From Mesorhizobium sp. M1C.F.Ca.ET.210.01.1.1 (GTDB taxonomy: Bacteria > Pseudomonadota > Alphaproteobacteria > Rhizobiales > Rhizobiaceae): a DNA stretch of 64,000 nucleotides. The stretch is from the NCBI RefSeq assembly GCF_004791585.1, contig NZ_SRUU01000003.1, positions 62,690 to 126,689 on the forward strand. The letters are read 5' to 3'. The notes beneath the pieces are model-generated. The model saw only the letters and a list, made by a program, of their open reading frames with translations, did not search any database and was not told where the DNA came from. The position numbers and the translations under genes are program-made. Positions 31,172 through 40,990 of the stretch are shown here, one piece after another; within the stretch, counting starts at the first letter, position 1, and each line of letters starts with the position of its first letter.

Positions 31172-31534
31172 ATGGCTAGTCCCAAAGAAATCACTCAGCG
31201 CCGCGCGCAGCGCGTGCGCCGTCAGCTCAAGAAAGTCGCCGGCGAGCGTCCGCGTCTCTCGGTGCACCGCACCTCGAAGCACATCTACGTCCAGGTTATC
31301 GACGATGCGAATGGCCACACGCTAGCCGCCGCCTCGACCCTGGAGAAAGACCTCAAGGGTTCGCTCAAGACCGGCGCCGACACCGCTGCCGCCGCTGCTG
31401 TCGGCAAGCTGATTGCCGAGCGCGCTTCGAAGGCTGGCGTCAAGGAAGTCGTCTTCGACCGTGGTGCCTATATCTATCACGGCCGCGTCAAGGCACTGGC
31501 CGAGGCTGCTCGCGAAGGCGGTCTGAGCTTCTGA
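31172..31534 (+). CDS. rplR: 50S ribosomal protein L18
   Basis: A 120-residue protein that binds 5S rRNA with L5. [20 protein letters not shown] is the arginine-rich N terminus, and [20 protein letters not shown] the conserved core. The gap before it (138 bases) is unusually long for this operon and is partly filled by the palindrome. Confidence 0.96.
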   Translation: MASPKEITQRRAQRVRRQLKKVAGERPRLSVHRTSKHIYVQVIDDANGHTLAAASTLEKDLKGSLKTGADTAAAAAVGKLIAERASKAGVKEVVFDRGAYIYHGRVKALAEAAREGGLSF

Positions 31535-31613
31535 TTTTTTCACCGCCGGCGACCCATAAGAGGCGCCGGCATTTCAGCAACCCGTGCTTCCGGAAAAGAA
31601 CAAGGACTAGGAT

Positions 31614-32183
31614 ATGGCACAGGAACGTAGGGAAGGCGGCCGCGGCCGCGAGCGTGAACGCGAAGAGCGTGACGACGGCATGGTGGACAAGCTTGTCCAC
31701 ATCAACCGCGTCGCCAAGGTGGTGAAGGGCGGCCGTCGTTTCGGCTTTGCAGCCCTCGTCGTCGTCGGCGACCAGAAGGGCCGCGTCGGCTTCGGCCACG
31801 GCAAGGCGCGCGAAGTGCCGGAAGCGATCCGCAAGGCGACCGAATCGGCCAAGCGCGACATGATCTTCGTGCCGCTGCGCTCGGGCCGCACGCTGCACCA
31901 CGACGTCGAGGGCCGTTGGGGCGCCGGACGTGTGCTGCTGCGCGCCGCCAAGCAGGGTACCGGCATCATCGCGGGTGGCCCGATGCGCGCCGTCTTCGAG
32001 ACGCTCGGCATGCATGACGTGGTCGCCAAGTCGATGGGTTCGTCGAACCCGTACAACATGGTTCGCGCCACCTTCGACGCGCTGAAGAGCCAGATGCATC
32101 CGAAGGATGTGGCTGCCGCGCGCGGCATCAAGTATTCGACCCTTCAGGCTCGCCGCGGCACCGCCGTTGCGACTGAAGAATAG
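31614..32183 (+). CDS. rpsE: 30S ribosomal protein S5
   Basis: A 189-residue protein at the mRNA entry and accuracy centre. The double-stranded-RNA-like domain has [19 protein letters not shown] and [35 protein letters not shown] follows. The N-terminal arginine/glutamate-rich extension is common in rhizobia. Confidence 0.97.
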   Translation: MAQERREGGRGREREREERDDGMVDKLVHINRVAKVVKGGRRFGFAALVVVGDQKGRVGFGHGKAREVPEAIRKATESAKRDMIFVPLRSGRTLHHDVEGRWGAGRVLLRAAKQGTGIIAGGPMRAVFETLGMHDVVAKSMGSSNPYNMVRATFDALKSQMHPKDVAAARGIKYSTLQARRGTAVATEE

Positions 32184-32208
32184 TCGGCTCTGACCAGGGA
32201 TTTCGACC

Positions 32209-32406
32209 ATGGCCAAGAAAGCTACCAAGACCATCACCGTCGAGCAGGTCGGTTCGCCGATCCGCCGGCCGAAGGAGCAGCACGCGACGCTGGTCGGCCT
32301 CGGCCTGAACAAGATGCACAAGCGGCGCACGCTGGAAGATACCCCTTCCGTGCGCGGCATGATCGCTGCCGTCCAGCACCTCGTCCGCGTCGTGGACGAG
32401 GGCTGA
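32209..32406 (+). CDS. rpmD: 50S ribosomal protein L30
   Basis: A 65-residue protein of the large subunit. [20 protein letters not shown] and [20 protein letters not shown] are the standard L30 segments. It lies 25 bases after rpsE and 23 before rplO. Confidence 0.96.
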   Translation: MAKKATKTITVEQVGSPIRRPKEQHATLVGLGLNKMHKRRTLEDTPSVRGMIAAVQHLVRVVDEG

Positions 32407-32429
32407 ACTGAAAGCGCAGGAGAGATAAG

Positions 32430-32903
32430 ATGAAACTCAACGATCTGCGTGACAAGGACGGCGCCACGCATTCCAGGAAGCGCCTCGGTCGCGGCATCGG
32501 CTCCGGCTCGGGCAAGACCGCCGGTCGCGGCGTCAAGGGCCAGAAGGCGCGCTCGGGCGTCGCCATCAACGGCTTCGAGGGCGGCCAGATGCCGCTCTAC
32601 CGGCGCCTGCCGAAGCGCGGCTTCAACAACCTGTTCGGCAAGAGCTTCACCGTCGTGTCGCTCGCCCGCATCCAGGCCGCTGTCGATGCCAAGAAGCTCG
32701 ACGCCAAGGCGACCGTGACGGCCGAGGCCCTGATCGCCGCCGGCGTCATCCGCCGCGCCAAGGACGGTGTGCGCGTGCTCTCCGACGGCGAGCTCAAGGC
32801 CAAGCTCTCCTTCGACGTCGCCGGCGCCTCCAAGGCGGCGATCGAGAAGATCGAGAAGGCCGGCGGTTCGGTGAAGCTGCCGGAAGCGGCCGCCGCCGAG
32901 TAA
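32430..32903 (+). CDS. rplO: 50S ribosomal protein L15
   Basis: A 157-residue late-assembly protein. It starts [20 protein letters not shown]; the glycine/arginine-rich N-terminal arm has [20 protein letters not shown]. The C-terminal globular part ends in an alanine-rich tail. A hairpin lies in the gap before secY. Confidence 0.97.
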   Translation: MKLNDLRDKDGATHSRKRLGRGIGSGSGKTAGRGVKGQKARSGVAINGFEGGQMPLYRRLPKRGFNNLFGKSFTVVSLARIQAAVDAKKLDAKATVTAEALIAAGVIRRAKDGVRVLSDGELKAKLSFDVAGASKAAIEKIEKAGGSVKLPEAAAAE

Positions 32904-32978
32904 CGGCGATTTGAAGCGCAGGCCGGCGGGAATGATTTCGTTTTTGCCGGCGTTCCGCGTTTCGATCTGATCAATTAG

Positions 32979-33000
32979 GCGGCCGCGTCAACGCGGCCGC
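32979..33000 (+). other. GC hairpin in the rplO-secY gap
   Basis: GCGGCCGCGT (32979-32988) pairs with ACGCGGCCGC (32991-33000), in practice a 9-bp stem with a TCAA tetraloop. Only TT follows. In a 192-base gap it could slow polymerase or set secY levels relative to ribosomal proteins. Confidence 0.6.
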
Positions 33001-33095
33001 TTGCATGTTTACGGTCCGGAGCTTATCTCGTGAGCTTCGGTGACACGCGCCGCCTGAACTGCGGGCATCGAGCGTGACCTAGCGGAGAATCAGGC

Positions 33096-34436
33096 ATGGC
33101 TTCGGCTGCTGAACAACTAGCCTCCAATCTCAATTTTGCGGCCTTCGCCAAGGCCGAGGATTTGAAGAAGCGCATCTGGTTCACCATCGGCGCGCTGCTC
33201 GTCTATCGCCTCGGCACCTATATCCCGCTTCCCGGCATCAATCCCGACGCCTACGCCCAGGCCTTCTCCTCGCAGAGCAAGGGCGTGCTCGGCATGTTCA
33301 ACATGTTTGCCGGCGGCGCCGTGCAGCGCATGGCGATCTTTGCGCTCGGCATCATGCCCTACATCTCCGCCTCCATCATCATGCAGCTGATGACCTCGGT
33401 CATCCCGTCGCTGGAATCGCTGAAGAAGGAAGGCGAGCAGGGCCGCAAGATCATCAACCAGTACACGCGCTACGGCACCGTGCTGCTTGCGCTGGTACAG
33501 GCCTACGGCATTTCGATCGGCCTTGAGGGCGGCAACGGCATCGTCAACGATCCGGGCATGTTCTTCCGCATCTCGACCGTCGTCACTCTGGTCGGCGGCA
33601 CCATGTTCCTGATGTGGCTCGGCGAGCAGATCACCGCGCGCGGCATCGGCAACGGCATTTCGCTGATCATCTTCTCGGGCATCGTCGCCGGCCTGCCGCG
33701 CGCCATTTCCGGCACGCTGGAACTCGGCCGCACGGGCGCGCTGTCCACGAGCGTGATTCTCGCGATCATCGTTCTCGCCGTCGTCGTCATCGCCGTCATC
33801 GTGTTCTTCGAACGCGCGCAGCGCCGCTTGCTCATCCAATATCCGAAGCGGCAGGTCGGCAACCGCATGTTCCAGGGCGACACCTCGCATCTGCCGCTGA
33901 AGCTCAACACCTCGGGCGTCATCCCGCCGATCTTCGCGTCCTCGCTACTGCTTCTGCCGGCAACGGTCGCCGGCTTCTCGCAGACGACCAACCTGCCGGC
34001 CTGGGCAAGCATGGTGCTGGCCTCCCTCGGTCACGGCCAGCCGCTCTACATGGCGTTCTACGCGGCGATGATCATCTTCTTCGCCTTCTTCTACACTGCG
34101 ATCGTCTTCAACCCGAAGGACACGGCCGACCAGCTCAAGAAGCATTCCGGCTTCATTCCTGGCTATCGGCCGGGCGAGCGGACCGCCGACTATATCGACT
34201 ATGTTCTGACGCGTATCACCGTCATCGGCGCCATCTACCTAGTGCTGGTGTGTCTTTTGCCTGAGTTCCTGATTTCAGCGACTGGCGTACCTTTCTACCT
34301 CGGTGGCACATCGCTTCTGATCGTGGTCAGTGTCACGCTCGACACGGTGGCGCAGATTCAGGGTCACCTGATCGCGCACCAGTATGAGGGCCTGATCAAG
34401 AAGTCGAAGTTGCGCGGGGGGAAGAGGAGCAGATGA
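33096..34436 (+). CDS. secY: Preprotein translocase subunit SecY
   Basis: The 446-residue channel of the Sec translocon, with about ten membrane helices. [15 protein letters not shown] is the first-helix region, [13 protein letters not shown] the plug area, and [17 protein letters not shown] the cytosolic loop contacted by SecA and ribosomes. The C terminus [15 protein letters not shown] is basic as expected. It overlaps adk by four bases. Confidence 0.97.
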   Translation: MASAAEQLASNLNFAAFAKAEDLKKRIWFTIGALLVYRLGTYIPLPGINPDAYAQAFSSQSKGVLGMFNMFAGGAVQRMAIFALGIMPYISASIIMQLMTSVIPSLESLKKEGEQGRKIINQYTRYGTVLLALVQAYGISIGLEGGNGIVNDPGMFFRISTVVTLVGGTMFLMWLGEQITARGIGNGISLIIFSGIVAGLPRAISGTLELGRTGALSTSVILAIIVLAVVVIAVIVFFERAQRRLLIQYPKRQVGNRMFQGDTSHLPLKLNTSGVIPPIFASSLLLLPATVAGFSQTTNLPAWASMVLASLGHGQPLYMAFYAAMIIFFAFFYTAIVFNPKDTADQLKKHSGFIPGYRPGERTADYIDYVLTRITVIGAIYLVLVCLLPEFLISATGVPFYLGGTSLLIVVSVTLDTVAQIQGHLIAHQYEGLIKKSKLRGGKRSR

Positions 34437-35023
34437 GGCTGATATTGCTTGGGCCGCCAGGAGCGGGCAAGGGGACGCAAGCACAGAGACTGGTAGACAA
34501 ACACGGCATACCCCAGCTTTCGACGGGTGACATGCTGCGTGCCGCCGTCCAGGCCGGGACCGAAGTCGGCAAGCGGGCCAAGGCGGTGATGGATGCCGGC
34601 GAGCTGGTGTCCGACGCGATCGTCAACGCGATCGTCGCCGAGCGAATCGATCAGCCCGATTGCGCCAGAGGTTTCATCCTCGACGGATATCCGCGCACGC
34701 TGGTGCAGGCCGATGCCGTGGAAGCAATGCTTGCCGAGCGTGACATTGCGCTGGACTGCGTCATCGAGCTCGTCGTCGACGACAAGGCTCTGGTCGGGCG
34801 CATCGTCAAGCGGGCCGAGGAGGCCAAGGCCGCAGGCCAGCCGGTGCGCAAGGACGACAATCCGGCGGTTTTCGAAGAACGCCTGCGCGAATATTACAAG
34901 AAGACGGCGCCGCTGACCGGCTATTATTACGCCAAGGGCAGGCTGAAGACGGTCGACGGCATGGCCAGCATCGACGCGGTGACCGCGGAGATCGAGGGCG
35001 TGCTCGCGGCGACGGCGAAGTAG
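34433..35023 (+). CDS. adk: Adenylate kinase
   Basis: A 196-residue kinase that interconverts ATP, AMP and ADP. The P-loop [10 protein letters not shown] starts at residue 7; [10 protein letters not shown] and [14 protein letters not shown] are the AMP-binding segments. The lid is the short type without zinc cysteines, so the protein is shorter than the E. coli enzyme. Placement between secY and rpsM is common in Alphaproteobacteria; it overlaps secY by ATGA. Confidence 0.97.
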   Translation: MRLILLGPPGAGKGTQAQRLVDKHGIPQLSTGDMLRAAVQAGTEVGKRAKAVMDAGELVSDAIVNAIVAERIDQPDCARGFILDGYPRTLVQADAVEAMLAERDIALDCVIELVVDDKALVGRIVKRAEEAKAAGQPVRKDDNPAVFEERLREYYKKTAPLTGYYYAKGRLKTVDGMASIDAVTAEIEGVLAATAK

Positions 35024-35230
35024 GCCGTTCCGACAAGTAGAAATTGCGCTTGACTGCAGGGAGCCGTTGGGGTATGGCGGCCCGTCTTCCTGTCAGGCAT
35101 GGACTTTGCTTGCCCGCAAGGGCAAGGCAACCGCTTTGAACCAGGAAACTCCCGCAAGGGCCGGCCTCCACCGGACGCGGGGCAACTTAGATAGCGCCGG
35201 CGTGTCCGGCCCATATGGAGATGAGAAGAA

Positions 35231-35599
35231 ATGGCTCGTATAGCCGGCGTCAACATTCCGACCAACAAGCGCGTCGTCATCGCGCTTCAGTACATTCACG
35301 GCATCGGCAAGAAGTTTGCCCAGGAGATCGTCGACAAGGTCGGCATCCCGGCAGACCGCCGCGTCAACCAGCTGACCGACGCGGAAGTGCTGCAGATCCG
35401 CGAGACGATCGACCGCGACTATCAGGTCGAAGGCGACCTGCGCCGCGAAGTCTCGATGAACATCAAGCGGCTTATGGACCTCGGCTGCTACCGCGGCCTG
35501 CGTCACCGCCGCTCGCTGCCGGTCCGTGGCCAGCGCACGCATACCAATGCGCGCACCCGCAAGGGCCCGGCCAAGGCGATCGCCGGCAAGAAGAAGTAA
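35231..35599 (+). CDS. rpsM: 30S ribosomal protein S13
   Basis: A 122-residue head protein that contacts P-site tRNA and L5. [20 protein letters not shown] and [20 protein letters not shown] are diagnostic, ending in a basic tail. It follows adk after 207 bases. rpmJ, which precedes rpsM in E. coli, is absent here. Confidence 0.97.
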   Translation: MARIAGVNIPTNKRVVIALQYIHGIGKKFAQEIVDKVGIPADRRVNQLTDAEVLQIRETIDRDYQVEGDLRREVSMNIKRLMDLGCYRGLRHRRSLPVRGQRTHTNARTRKGPAKAIAGKKK

Positions 35600-35602
35600 T
35601 TT

Positions 35603-35704
35603 GGGGGAATACGGGAGTAGGGGAGTAAGGCAGTAGGGAATGGTCCGAGAACCGGACGGCTTGTTTCCCTACTCCCTTACTTCCCTATTCCCCTACTCCC
35701 TTAC
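35603..35704. repeat. Long imperfect inverted repeat of GGGAGTA-type units between rpsM and rpsK
   Basis: The left arm (35603-35640) is built of short GGGAATA/GGGAGTA-like units, and the right arm (35665-35704) is its reverse complement with a handful of mismatches. The loop (35641-35664) contains GTCCG-AGAAC-CGGAC, a smaller hairpin. As RNA this would be a stem of almost 40 bp. It fills nearly the whole gap between two essential genes. The composition (only G, A, T in one arm) is unlike its surroundings. Confidence 0.85.
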
Positions 35705-35758
35705 CAAGGTGGAGCCGCTGGCATTACGGCGGTGTAGAGATCAACTGAAAGGACTACC

Positions 35759-36148
35759 ATGGCCAAGGAAGCCGCTCGTGTTCGCCGCCGCGAACGCAAG
35801 AACATCTCGTCGGGCGTTGCCCACGTCAATTCGACCTTCAACAACACGATGATCACCATCACCGACGCGCAGGGCAATTCGATTGCCTGGTCGTCGGCCG
35901 GTGCCCAGGGCTTCAAGGGTTCGCGCAAGTCGACCCCGTTTGCCGCCCAGATGGCTGCCGAGGACGTCGCCAAGAAGGCCCAGGAGCACGGCATGCGCAT
36001 GCTCGAGGTCGAGGTCTGCGGACCCGGCTCCGGCCGCGAATCGGCGCTGCGCGCCCTGCAGGCCGCCGGCTTCACCATCACCTCGATCCGTGATGTGACG
36101 CCGATCCCGCACAATGGCTGCCGCCCGCGCAAGAAGCGCCGCGTCTAA
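35759..36148 (+). CDS. rpsK: 30S ribosomal protein S11
   Basis: A 129-residue platform protein next to the Shine-Dalgarno helix. [20 protein letters not shown] and [13 protein letters not shown] are diagnostic. AAAGGACTACC precedes the ATG, just beyond the rpsM-rpsK inverted repeat. Confidence 0.97.
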   Translation: MAKEAARVRRRERKNISSGVAHVNSTFNNTMITITDAQGNSIAWSSAGAQGFKGSRKSTPFAAQMAAEDVAKKAQEHGMRMLEVEVCGPGSGRESALRALQAAGFTITSIRDVTPIPHNGCRPRKKRRV

Positions 36149-36247
36149 TATTTTTGAACACCGCGTGAGCGCCGAGGCGCTCCTCCGCGGCAATTCCAGG
36201 CTGCCCGCCACGATTGGATGGTGGCGGGTCAAAGGAAGGAAGACACC

Positions 36248-37258
36248 ATGATCCAGAAAAACTGGCAGGAACTGATCAAGCCGAACAAGATCGAGTTCTC
36301 GTCGAAGAAGAAGACGCTGACCACGCTCGTGGCCGAGCCGCTCGAACGCGGCTTCGGCCTCACCCTCGGCAATGCGCTGCGGCGCGTGCTCCTGTCTTCG
36401 CTGCGCGGCGCGGCCGTCACCGCCGTGCAGATCGACGGCGTGCTGCATGAATTCTCGTCCATCGCCGGCGTGCGCGAGGACGTGACCGACATCGTCCTCA
36501 ACATCAAGGAAATCGCCATCCGCATGGAAGGCGATGGTCCCAAGCGCATGGTCGTGCGCAAGCAGGGCCCGGGCGCCGTGCTCGCCGGCGACATCCAGAC
36601 CGTCGGCGACGTCGAGATCCTCAACCCCGACCACGTCATCTGCACGCTGGACGAGGGTGCCGAGATCCGCATGGAGTTCACCGTCGACACCGGCAAGGGC
36701 TATGTGCCGGCCGAGCGTAACCGCGCCGAGGACGCGCCGATCGGCCTGATCCCGGTCGACAGCCTCTACTCGCCGGTCAAGAAGGTCTCCTACAAGGTCG
36801 AGAACACCCGTGAGGGCCAGGTTCTCGACTATGACAAGCTGACCATGACCATCGAGACCGACGGTTCGATCTCGGGCGAGGACGCGGTGGCTTTCGCCGC
36901 CCGCATCCTGCAGGACCAGCTCAGCCTGTTCGTCAACTTCGACGAGCCGCAGAAGGAAGTCGCCACCGAGGCCGTCACCGAGCTCGCCTTCAACCCGGCG
37001 CTGCTCAAGAAGGTCGACGAGCTCGAGCTTTCGGTGCGTTCGGCCAACTGCCTGAAGAACGACAACATCGTCTATATTGGCGACCTGATCCAGAAGACCG
37101 AAGCCGAGATGCTGCGCACCCCGAACTTCGGCCGCAAGTCGCTGAACGAGATCAAGGAAGTGCTGGCGGCGATGGGCTTGCACCTCGGCATGGAAGTGCC
37201 GGACTGGCCGCCGGAAAACATCGAAGACCTCGCAAAACGTTACGAAGACCAATATTGA
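36248..37258 (+). CDS. rpoA: DNA-directed RNA polymerase subunit alpha
   Basis: The 336-residue subunit that nucleates polymerase assembly. The N-terminal domain has [20 protein letters not shown], the dimer interface. The C-terminal DNA- and activator-binding domain includes [20 protein letters not shown] and [14 protein letters not shown]. The ATG at 36248 follows GGAAGGAAGACACC and is preferred over 36218. Confidence 0.98.
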   Translation: MIQKNWQELIKPNKIEFSSKKKTLTTLVAEPLERGFGLTLGNALRRVLLSSLRGAAVTAVQIDGVLHEFSSIAGVREDVTDIVLNIKEIAIRMEGDGPKRMVVRKQGPGAVLAGDIQTVGDVEILNPDHVICTLDEGAEIRMEFTVDTGKGYVPAERNRAEDAPIGLIPVDSLYSPVKKVSYKVENTREGQVLDYDKLTMTIETDGSISGEDAVAFAARILQDQLSLFVNFDEPQKEVATEAVTELAFNPALLKKVDELELSVRSANCLKNDNIVYIGDLIQKTEAEMLRTPNFGRKSLNEIKEVLAAMGLHLGMEVPDWPPENIEDLAKRYEDQY

Positions 37259-37362
37259 GCATGAATTCCAAGGATCGGCGGCGCGAGCCGTTCGATCCGA
37301 CGGTCATGCGGAAAACCATCAGAGGCCGTGGCCTCTTGAACAACTGAAGAAGGAAAAGAGCC

Positions 37363-37794
37363 ATGCGCCACGGTTTCAAAGGCCGTCGCTTCGCCCGCAG
37401 CGTAAGCCACCGCAAGTCGATGTTCGCCAACCTCGCCGTGTCTCTGATCGAGCACGAGCAGATCGTCACCACCCTGCCTAAGGCGAAGGACCTGCGTCCG
37501 ATCGTCGAGAAGCTGGTCACGCTCGGCAAGCGCGGCGACCTGCACGCCCGTCGTCAGGTCATCGCCCAGATCGGCAACGAGCCGGTCGTGAAGCGCCTGT
37601 TCGACACGATTGCGCCGCGTTACGCGCAGCGCAACGGTGGCTATCTGCGCATCATGAAGGCGGGCTTCCGCAAAGGCGACAATGCCGCGATGGCGGTCAT
37701 CGAGTTCGTCGATCGCGACACCTCGGCCAAGGGCGCCGCCGACCGCGCGCGCCTCGAGGCGGAAGGCGTCAACGAGGAAGCCGCGGCCGCCTGA
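37363..37794 (+). CDS. rplQ: 50S ribosomal protein L17
   Basis: A 143-residue protein near the exit tunnel. [20 protein letters not shown] and [18 protein letters not shown] are typical. It is the last gene of the ribosomal operon and is followed by a terminator 26 bases later. Confidence 0.97.
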   Translation: MRHGFKGRRFARSVSHRKSMFANLAVSLIEHEQIVTTLPKAKDLRPIVEKLVTLGKRGDLHARRQVIAQIGNEPVVKRLFDTIAPRYAQRNGGYLRIMKAGFRKGDNAAMAVIEFVDRDTSAKGAADRARLEAEGVNEEAAAA

Positions 37795-37820
37795 GGCCTC
37801 GGTTTTCCACGAATGAGTTC

Positions 37821-37843
37821 AAGGGGCCTTCGGGCCCCTTTTT
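37821..37843 (+). terminator. Rho-independent terminator closing the ribosomal operon
   Basis: AAGGGGCC (37821-37828), loop TTCG, then GGCCCCTT (37833-37840) followed by further T. It ends the rpsL-to-rplQ unit. Confidence 0.9.
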
Positions 37844-37987
37844 GCATTTTGGAGAGGCGACGCTCGGGCAAGACGTTTTTGCCTGCCAAGCTTCATGGTT
37901 TCGCGCGACAATCGTCGCATTTCCGTGCATTGGCCTTTCATTCTGCACAATCGTCGGGACAATGGCGCCTGATCTGGAGGATTCGGA

Positions 37988-39481
37988 ATGCACCTCAAAC
38001 GGCTGTTTCTCATTGCAGTTTGCGCGCTCGCCGCTTTTGCCGCGGGGCCGGGCGTGCGACTGGCATTGGCCGAGGACGCAGCCAAGCCCGCAGACCCCGG
38101 CCTTTCCGATGTGCTGACCGATCTGCTGCACGGCGTCGAAGGCGAGAATTCCACCTCAGGGCCGGACAAGCGCGTGCCTTTCGGCCGCGAGGAGGTGCAG
38201 CTTTCCTTCGCACCGCTGGTCAAGCAGACGGCGCCCGCGGTGGTCAACGTCTATGCCTCGCAGACCGCCAAGGTCACCTCGCCCTTCGAAGGCGATCCCT
38301 TCTTCGAGGAATTCTTCGGCCGCGCGCGGCCGCGCGCGCAGTCTTCGCTCGGCTCCGGTGTGCTGGTCGATCCAAGCGGCGTCATCGTCACCAACTACCA
38401 TGTCATCAAGGACGCCGACGAGGTGAAGGTCGCGACCGCCGACGGGCGCGAATTCGCCTCGAAGGTCATGCTCAAGGACGAGACGCTCGATCTCGCCGTG
38501 CTCAAGATCTCGGCCGACAAGCCGTTCCCGGTGATCGCCATCGGCGATTCGGACGCGCTCGAGGTCGGCGATCTGGTGCTCGCCATCGGCAATCCGTTCG
38601 GCGTCGGCCAGACCACCACCAGCGGCATCGTTTCAGCGCTTGCGCGCAGCCATATCGGCGTCTCCGACTCCGGCTACTTCATCCAGACCGATGCCGCCAT
38701 CAACCCCGGCAATTCCGGCGGCGCGCTGATCAACATGGGCGGCCAGTTGGTCGGCATCAACACGGCGATCTACAGCCGCAGCGGCGGCTCGATCGGCATC
38801 GGCTTCGCTATTCCCGCGAACATGGTTCGCGCCTTCGCCGACGCCGCCAAGGCCGGGCTCGACTTCTTCGAGCGGCCCTATATCGGCGCCGAGTTCGAGG
38901 CGGTGACACCGCAGATCGCCGAATCGCTCGGCATGGAAAAGCCGACCGGCGCGCTGGTCTCGTCGGTCGACGCTGCGGGCCCTGCCGGCAAGGTGGGATT
39001 GAAGCCCGGCGACGTCGTCCTGTCGCTCAACAACACGCCAGTCGAAAGCATCGAGGCGCTGGACTACCGCATGGCAACGCTGTCCATCGGCACCAAGGCG
39101 ACCTTCGCCATCTTAAGCAAGGGCCAGCAGGCGACACTGGAAATCCCGCTGGAGCGGGCCCCGGAAGGCGCCAAGGCCGCGGAAGTAATTTTGCATGGCC
39201 GCAGCCCGTTCTCGGGCGCCAAGGTGGCGGAACTGTCGCCGCGCCTTGCCCAGCGGCTTGGCCTGCGTACCGATCTCAAGGGTGTCACCGTGGTCGACAT
39301 CAACCGCGATTCGCCCGCCGCCGATTTCGGCTTCCAGCCGGGCGACATCGTGCGCGAGGTCAACGGCACGGCTATCGACACGGCAACGACGCTGGCACAG
39401 ATTGCCCAGCAAGACACCCGCTGGTGGCGCTTTACCGTCGAACGCGGCGGGCAGACACTACGCCAGGTGTTGCGTTATTGA
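37988..39481 (+). CDS. DegP/DegQ-like periplasmic serine protease
   Basis: A 497-residue S1C (HtrA-family) protease for quality control of envelope proteins. A signal peptide covers about residues 1-28. The triad is His138 (TNYHVI), Asp168 (LDLAVL) and Ser243 (NPGNSGGAL). Two PDZ domains follow, roughly 280-380 and 395-495. TGGAGGATTCGG before the ATG is a good ribosome-binding site. It is in its own unit after the ribosomal terminator and 47 bases ahead of rarA. Confidence 0.93.
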   Translation: MHLKRLFLIAVCALAAFAAGPGVRLALAEDAAKPADPGLSDVLTDLLHGVEGENSTSGPDKRVPFGREEVQLSFAPLVKQTAPAVVNVYASQTAKVTSPFEGDPFFEEFFGRARPRAQSSLGSGVLVDPSGVIVTNYHVIKDADEVKVATADGREFASKVMLKDETLDLAVLKISADKPFPVIAIGDSDALEVGDLVLAIGNPFGVGQTTTSGIVSALARSHIGVSDSGYFIQTDAAINPGNSGGALINMGGQLVGINTAIYSRSGGSIGIGFAIPANMVRAFADAAKAGLDFFERPYIGAEFEAVTPQIAESLGMEKPTGALVSSVDAAGPAGKVGLKPGDVVLSLNNTPVESIEALDYRMATLSIGTKATFAILSKGQQATLEIPLERAPEGAKAAEVILHGRSPFSGAKVAELSPRLAQRLGLRTDLKGVTVVDINRDSPAADFGFQPGDIVREVNGTAIDTATTLAQIAQQDTRWWRFTVERGGQTLRQVLRY

Positions 39482-39528
39482 GGCGCTCTTCCCATCTCTG
39501 AGGATCGCGCTCCAACCAAAAGACAAGC

Positions 39529-40836
39529 ATGGCCGATCTGTTCAGTTCCGGTGAACCAGAGAAAGCGCCGCCCGGCCGGCCGCTGGCCGACCGGCTGCGC
39601 CCGAAGAACCTCGGTGAAGTCGTCGGCCAAGAACATCTGACCGGCCCTGACGGCGCGCTGACGCGGCTGATCGAATCCGGCTCGCTCGGCTCGATGATCT
39701 TCTGGGGGCCGCCCGGCACCGGCAAGACGACGGTGGCGCGGCTGCTGGCCGGCGAGACCAATCTTGCCTTCGAGCAGATATCGGCGGTGTTTTCCGGTGT
39801 CGCCGACCTCAAGAAAGTGTTCGAGGCGGCGAAGCTCAGGCGCTCCAACGGCCGCCAGACGCTGCTCTTCGTCGACGAGATCCATCGCTTCAACCGCGCC
39901 CAGCAGGATGGTTTTCTGCCGGTGATGGAAGACGGAACGGTCGTGCTGGTCGGCGCCACCACCGAGAATCCGTCCTTCGAACTGAACGCAGCGCTTCTCT
40001 CCCGTGCGCGCGTGCTGGTGTTCCGCTCGCTGGGCGAGGAGAGCATCGCCAAGCTTTTGGCGCGCGCCGAAGAAGCCGAGGGGAGGGCGCTGCCGCTCGA
40101 CGGCGAGGCGCGCGCCATGCTGATCCGCATGAGCGACGGCGACGGCCGCGCCTCGCTGACGCTGGCCGAGGAAGTCTGGCGCGCCGCCAAGCCCGGCGAG
40201 GTGTTCGGGCCGGAGGGCCTGCAGCGCGTCATCCAGCGCCGCGCGCCGATCTACGACAAGGGCCAGGATGGCCATTACAATCTGATCTCGGCGCTCCATA
40301 AATCGGTGCGCGGTTCGGACCCGGATGCCGCGCTCTACTATCTCGCCCGCATGTTCGATGCCGGCGAGGATCCGCTCTATCTCGGCCGCCGGCTGGTGCG
40401 CATGGCGGTGGAGGACATCGGTCTTGCCGATCCGCAGGCGCTGGTCGTCGCCAATGCCGCCAAGGATGCCTATGACTATCTGGGCTCGCCCGAGGGCGAG
40501 CTCGCCTTCGCTGAGGCCGCCGTCTATCTCGCCACCGCGCCCAAGTCGAACGCCGTCTACACGGCCTTCAAGGCGGCGACGCAAGCGGCCAAGGAATTCG
40601 GCTCGCTGCTGCCGCCCAAGCACATCCTCAACGCGCCGACCAAGCTGATGAAGGAGGAGGACTACGGCGCCGGCTACCGCTATGACCATGACGAGCCGGA
40701 TGCCTTCTCAGGCCAGGACTATTTCCCGGAAAAGATGGGCCGGCACACTTTCTACGATCCGCCGGAACGCGGCTTTGAGCGCGATATCCGAAAGCGGCTG
40801 GAGTACTGGGCAAAGCTGCGTAAAGAACGGGGATAG
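39529..40836 (+). CDS. rarA: Replication-associated recombination protein A (RarA/MgsA AAA+ ATPase)
   Basis: A 435-residue AAA+ protein of the RarA/WRNIP1 family, related to clamp loaders, acting at stalled replication forks. Walker A GPPGTGKTT starts at residue 60 and Walker B is LLFVDEIHRF; ATTENPSFELNAALLSR is the sensor/arginine-finger region. The C-terminal tetramerisation part (YYLARMFDAGEDPLYLGRRL) is complete. Probably co-transcribed with the protease upstream. Confidence 0.95.
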   Translation: MADLFSSGEPEKAPPGRPLADRLRPKNLGEVVGQEHLTGPDGALTRLIESGSLGSMIFWGPPGTGKTTVARLLAGETNLAFEQISAVFSGVADLKKVFEAAKLRRSNGRQTLLFVDEIHRFNRAQQDGFLPVMEDGTVVLVGATTENPSFELNAALLSRARVLVFRSLGEESIAKLLARAEEAEGRALPLDGEARAMLIRMSDGDGRASLTLAEEVWRAAKPGEVFGPEGLQRVIQRRAPIYDKGQDGHYNLISALHKSVRGSDPDAALYYLARMFDAGEDPLYLGRRLVRMAVEDIGLADPQALVVANAAKDAYDYLGSPEGELAFAEAAVYLATAPKSNAVYTAFKAATQAAKEFGSLLPPKHILNAPTKLMKEEDYGAGYRYDHDEPDAFSGQDYFPEKMGRHTFYDPPERGFERDIRKRLEYWAKLRKERG

Positions 40837-40990
40837 CGGCGTGGCACGCGCAATGCTTGTGCAATCGTGATCATACCTACTGTGACCCAGATTGTGCAGC
40901 AATACGAAAAATCCTATTAAGGCGCACGGCTGGCGGGGGTCGCCGTGATTTGGCTCATGCGAACAGGATCGCGCTTTCGCGCGAAATACT

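Noticed and set aside
35640..35852. A short frame encoding repeated LFPYSLT units between rpsM and rpsK
   Set aside because: The repeats come from the GGGAGTA-type inverted repeat itself, and the frame runs into rpsK out of phase. It is not a plausible protein.
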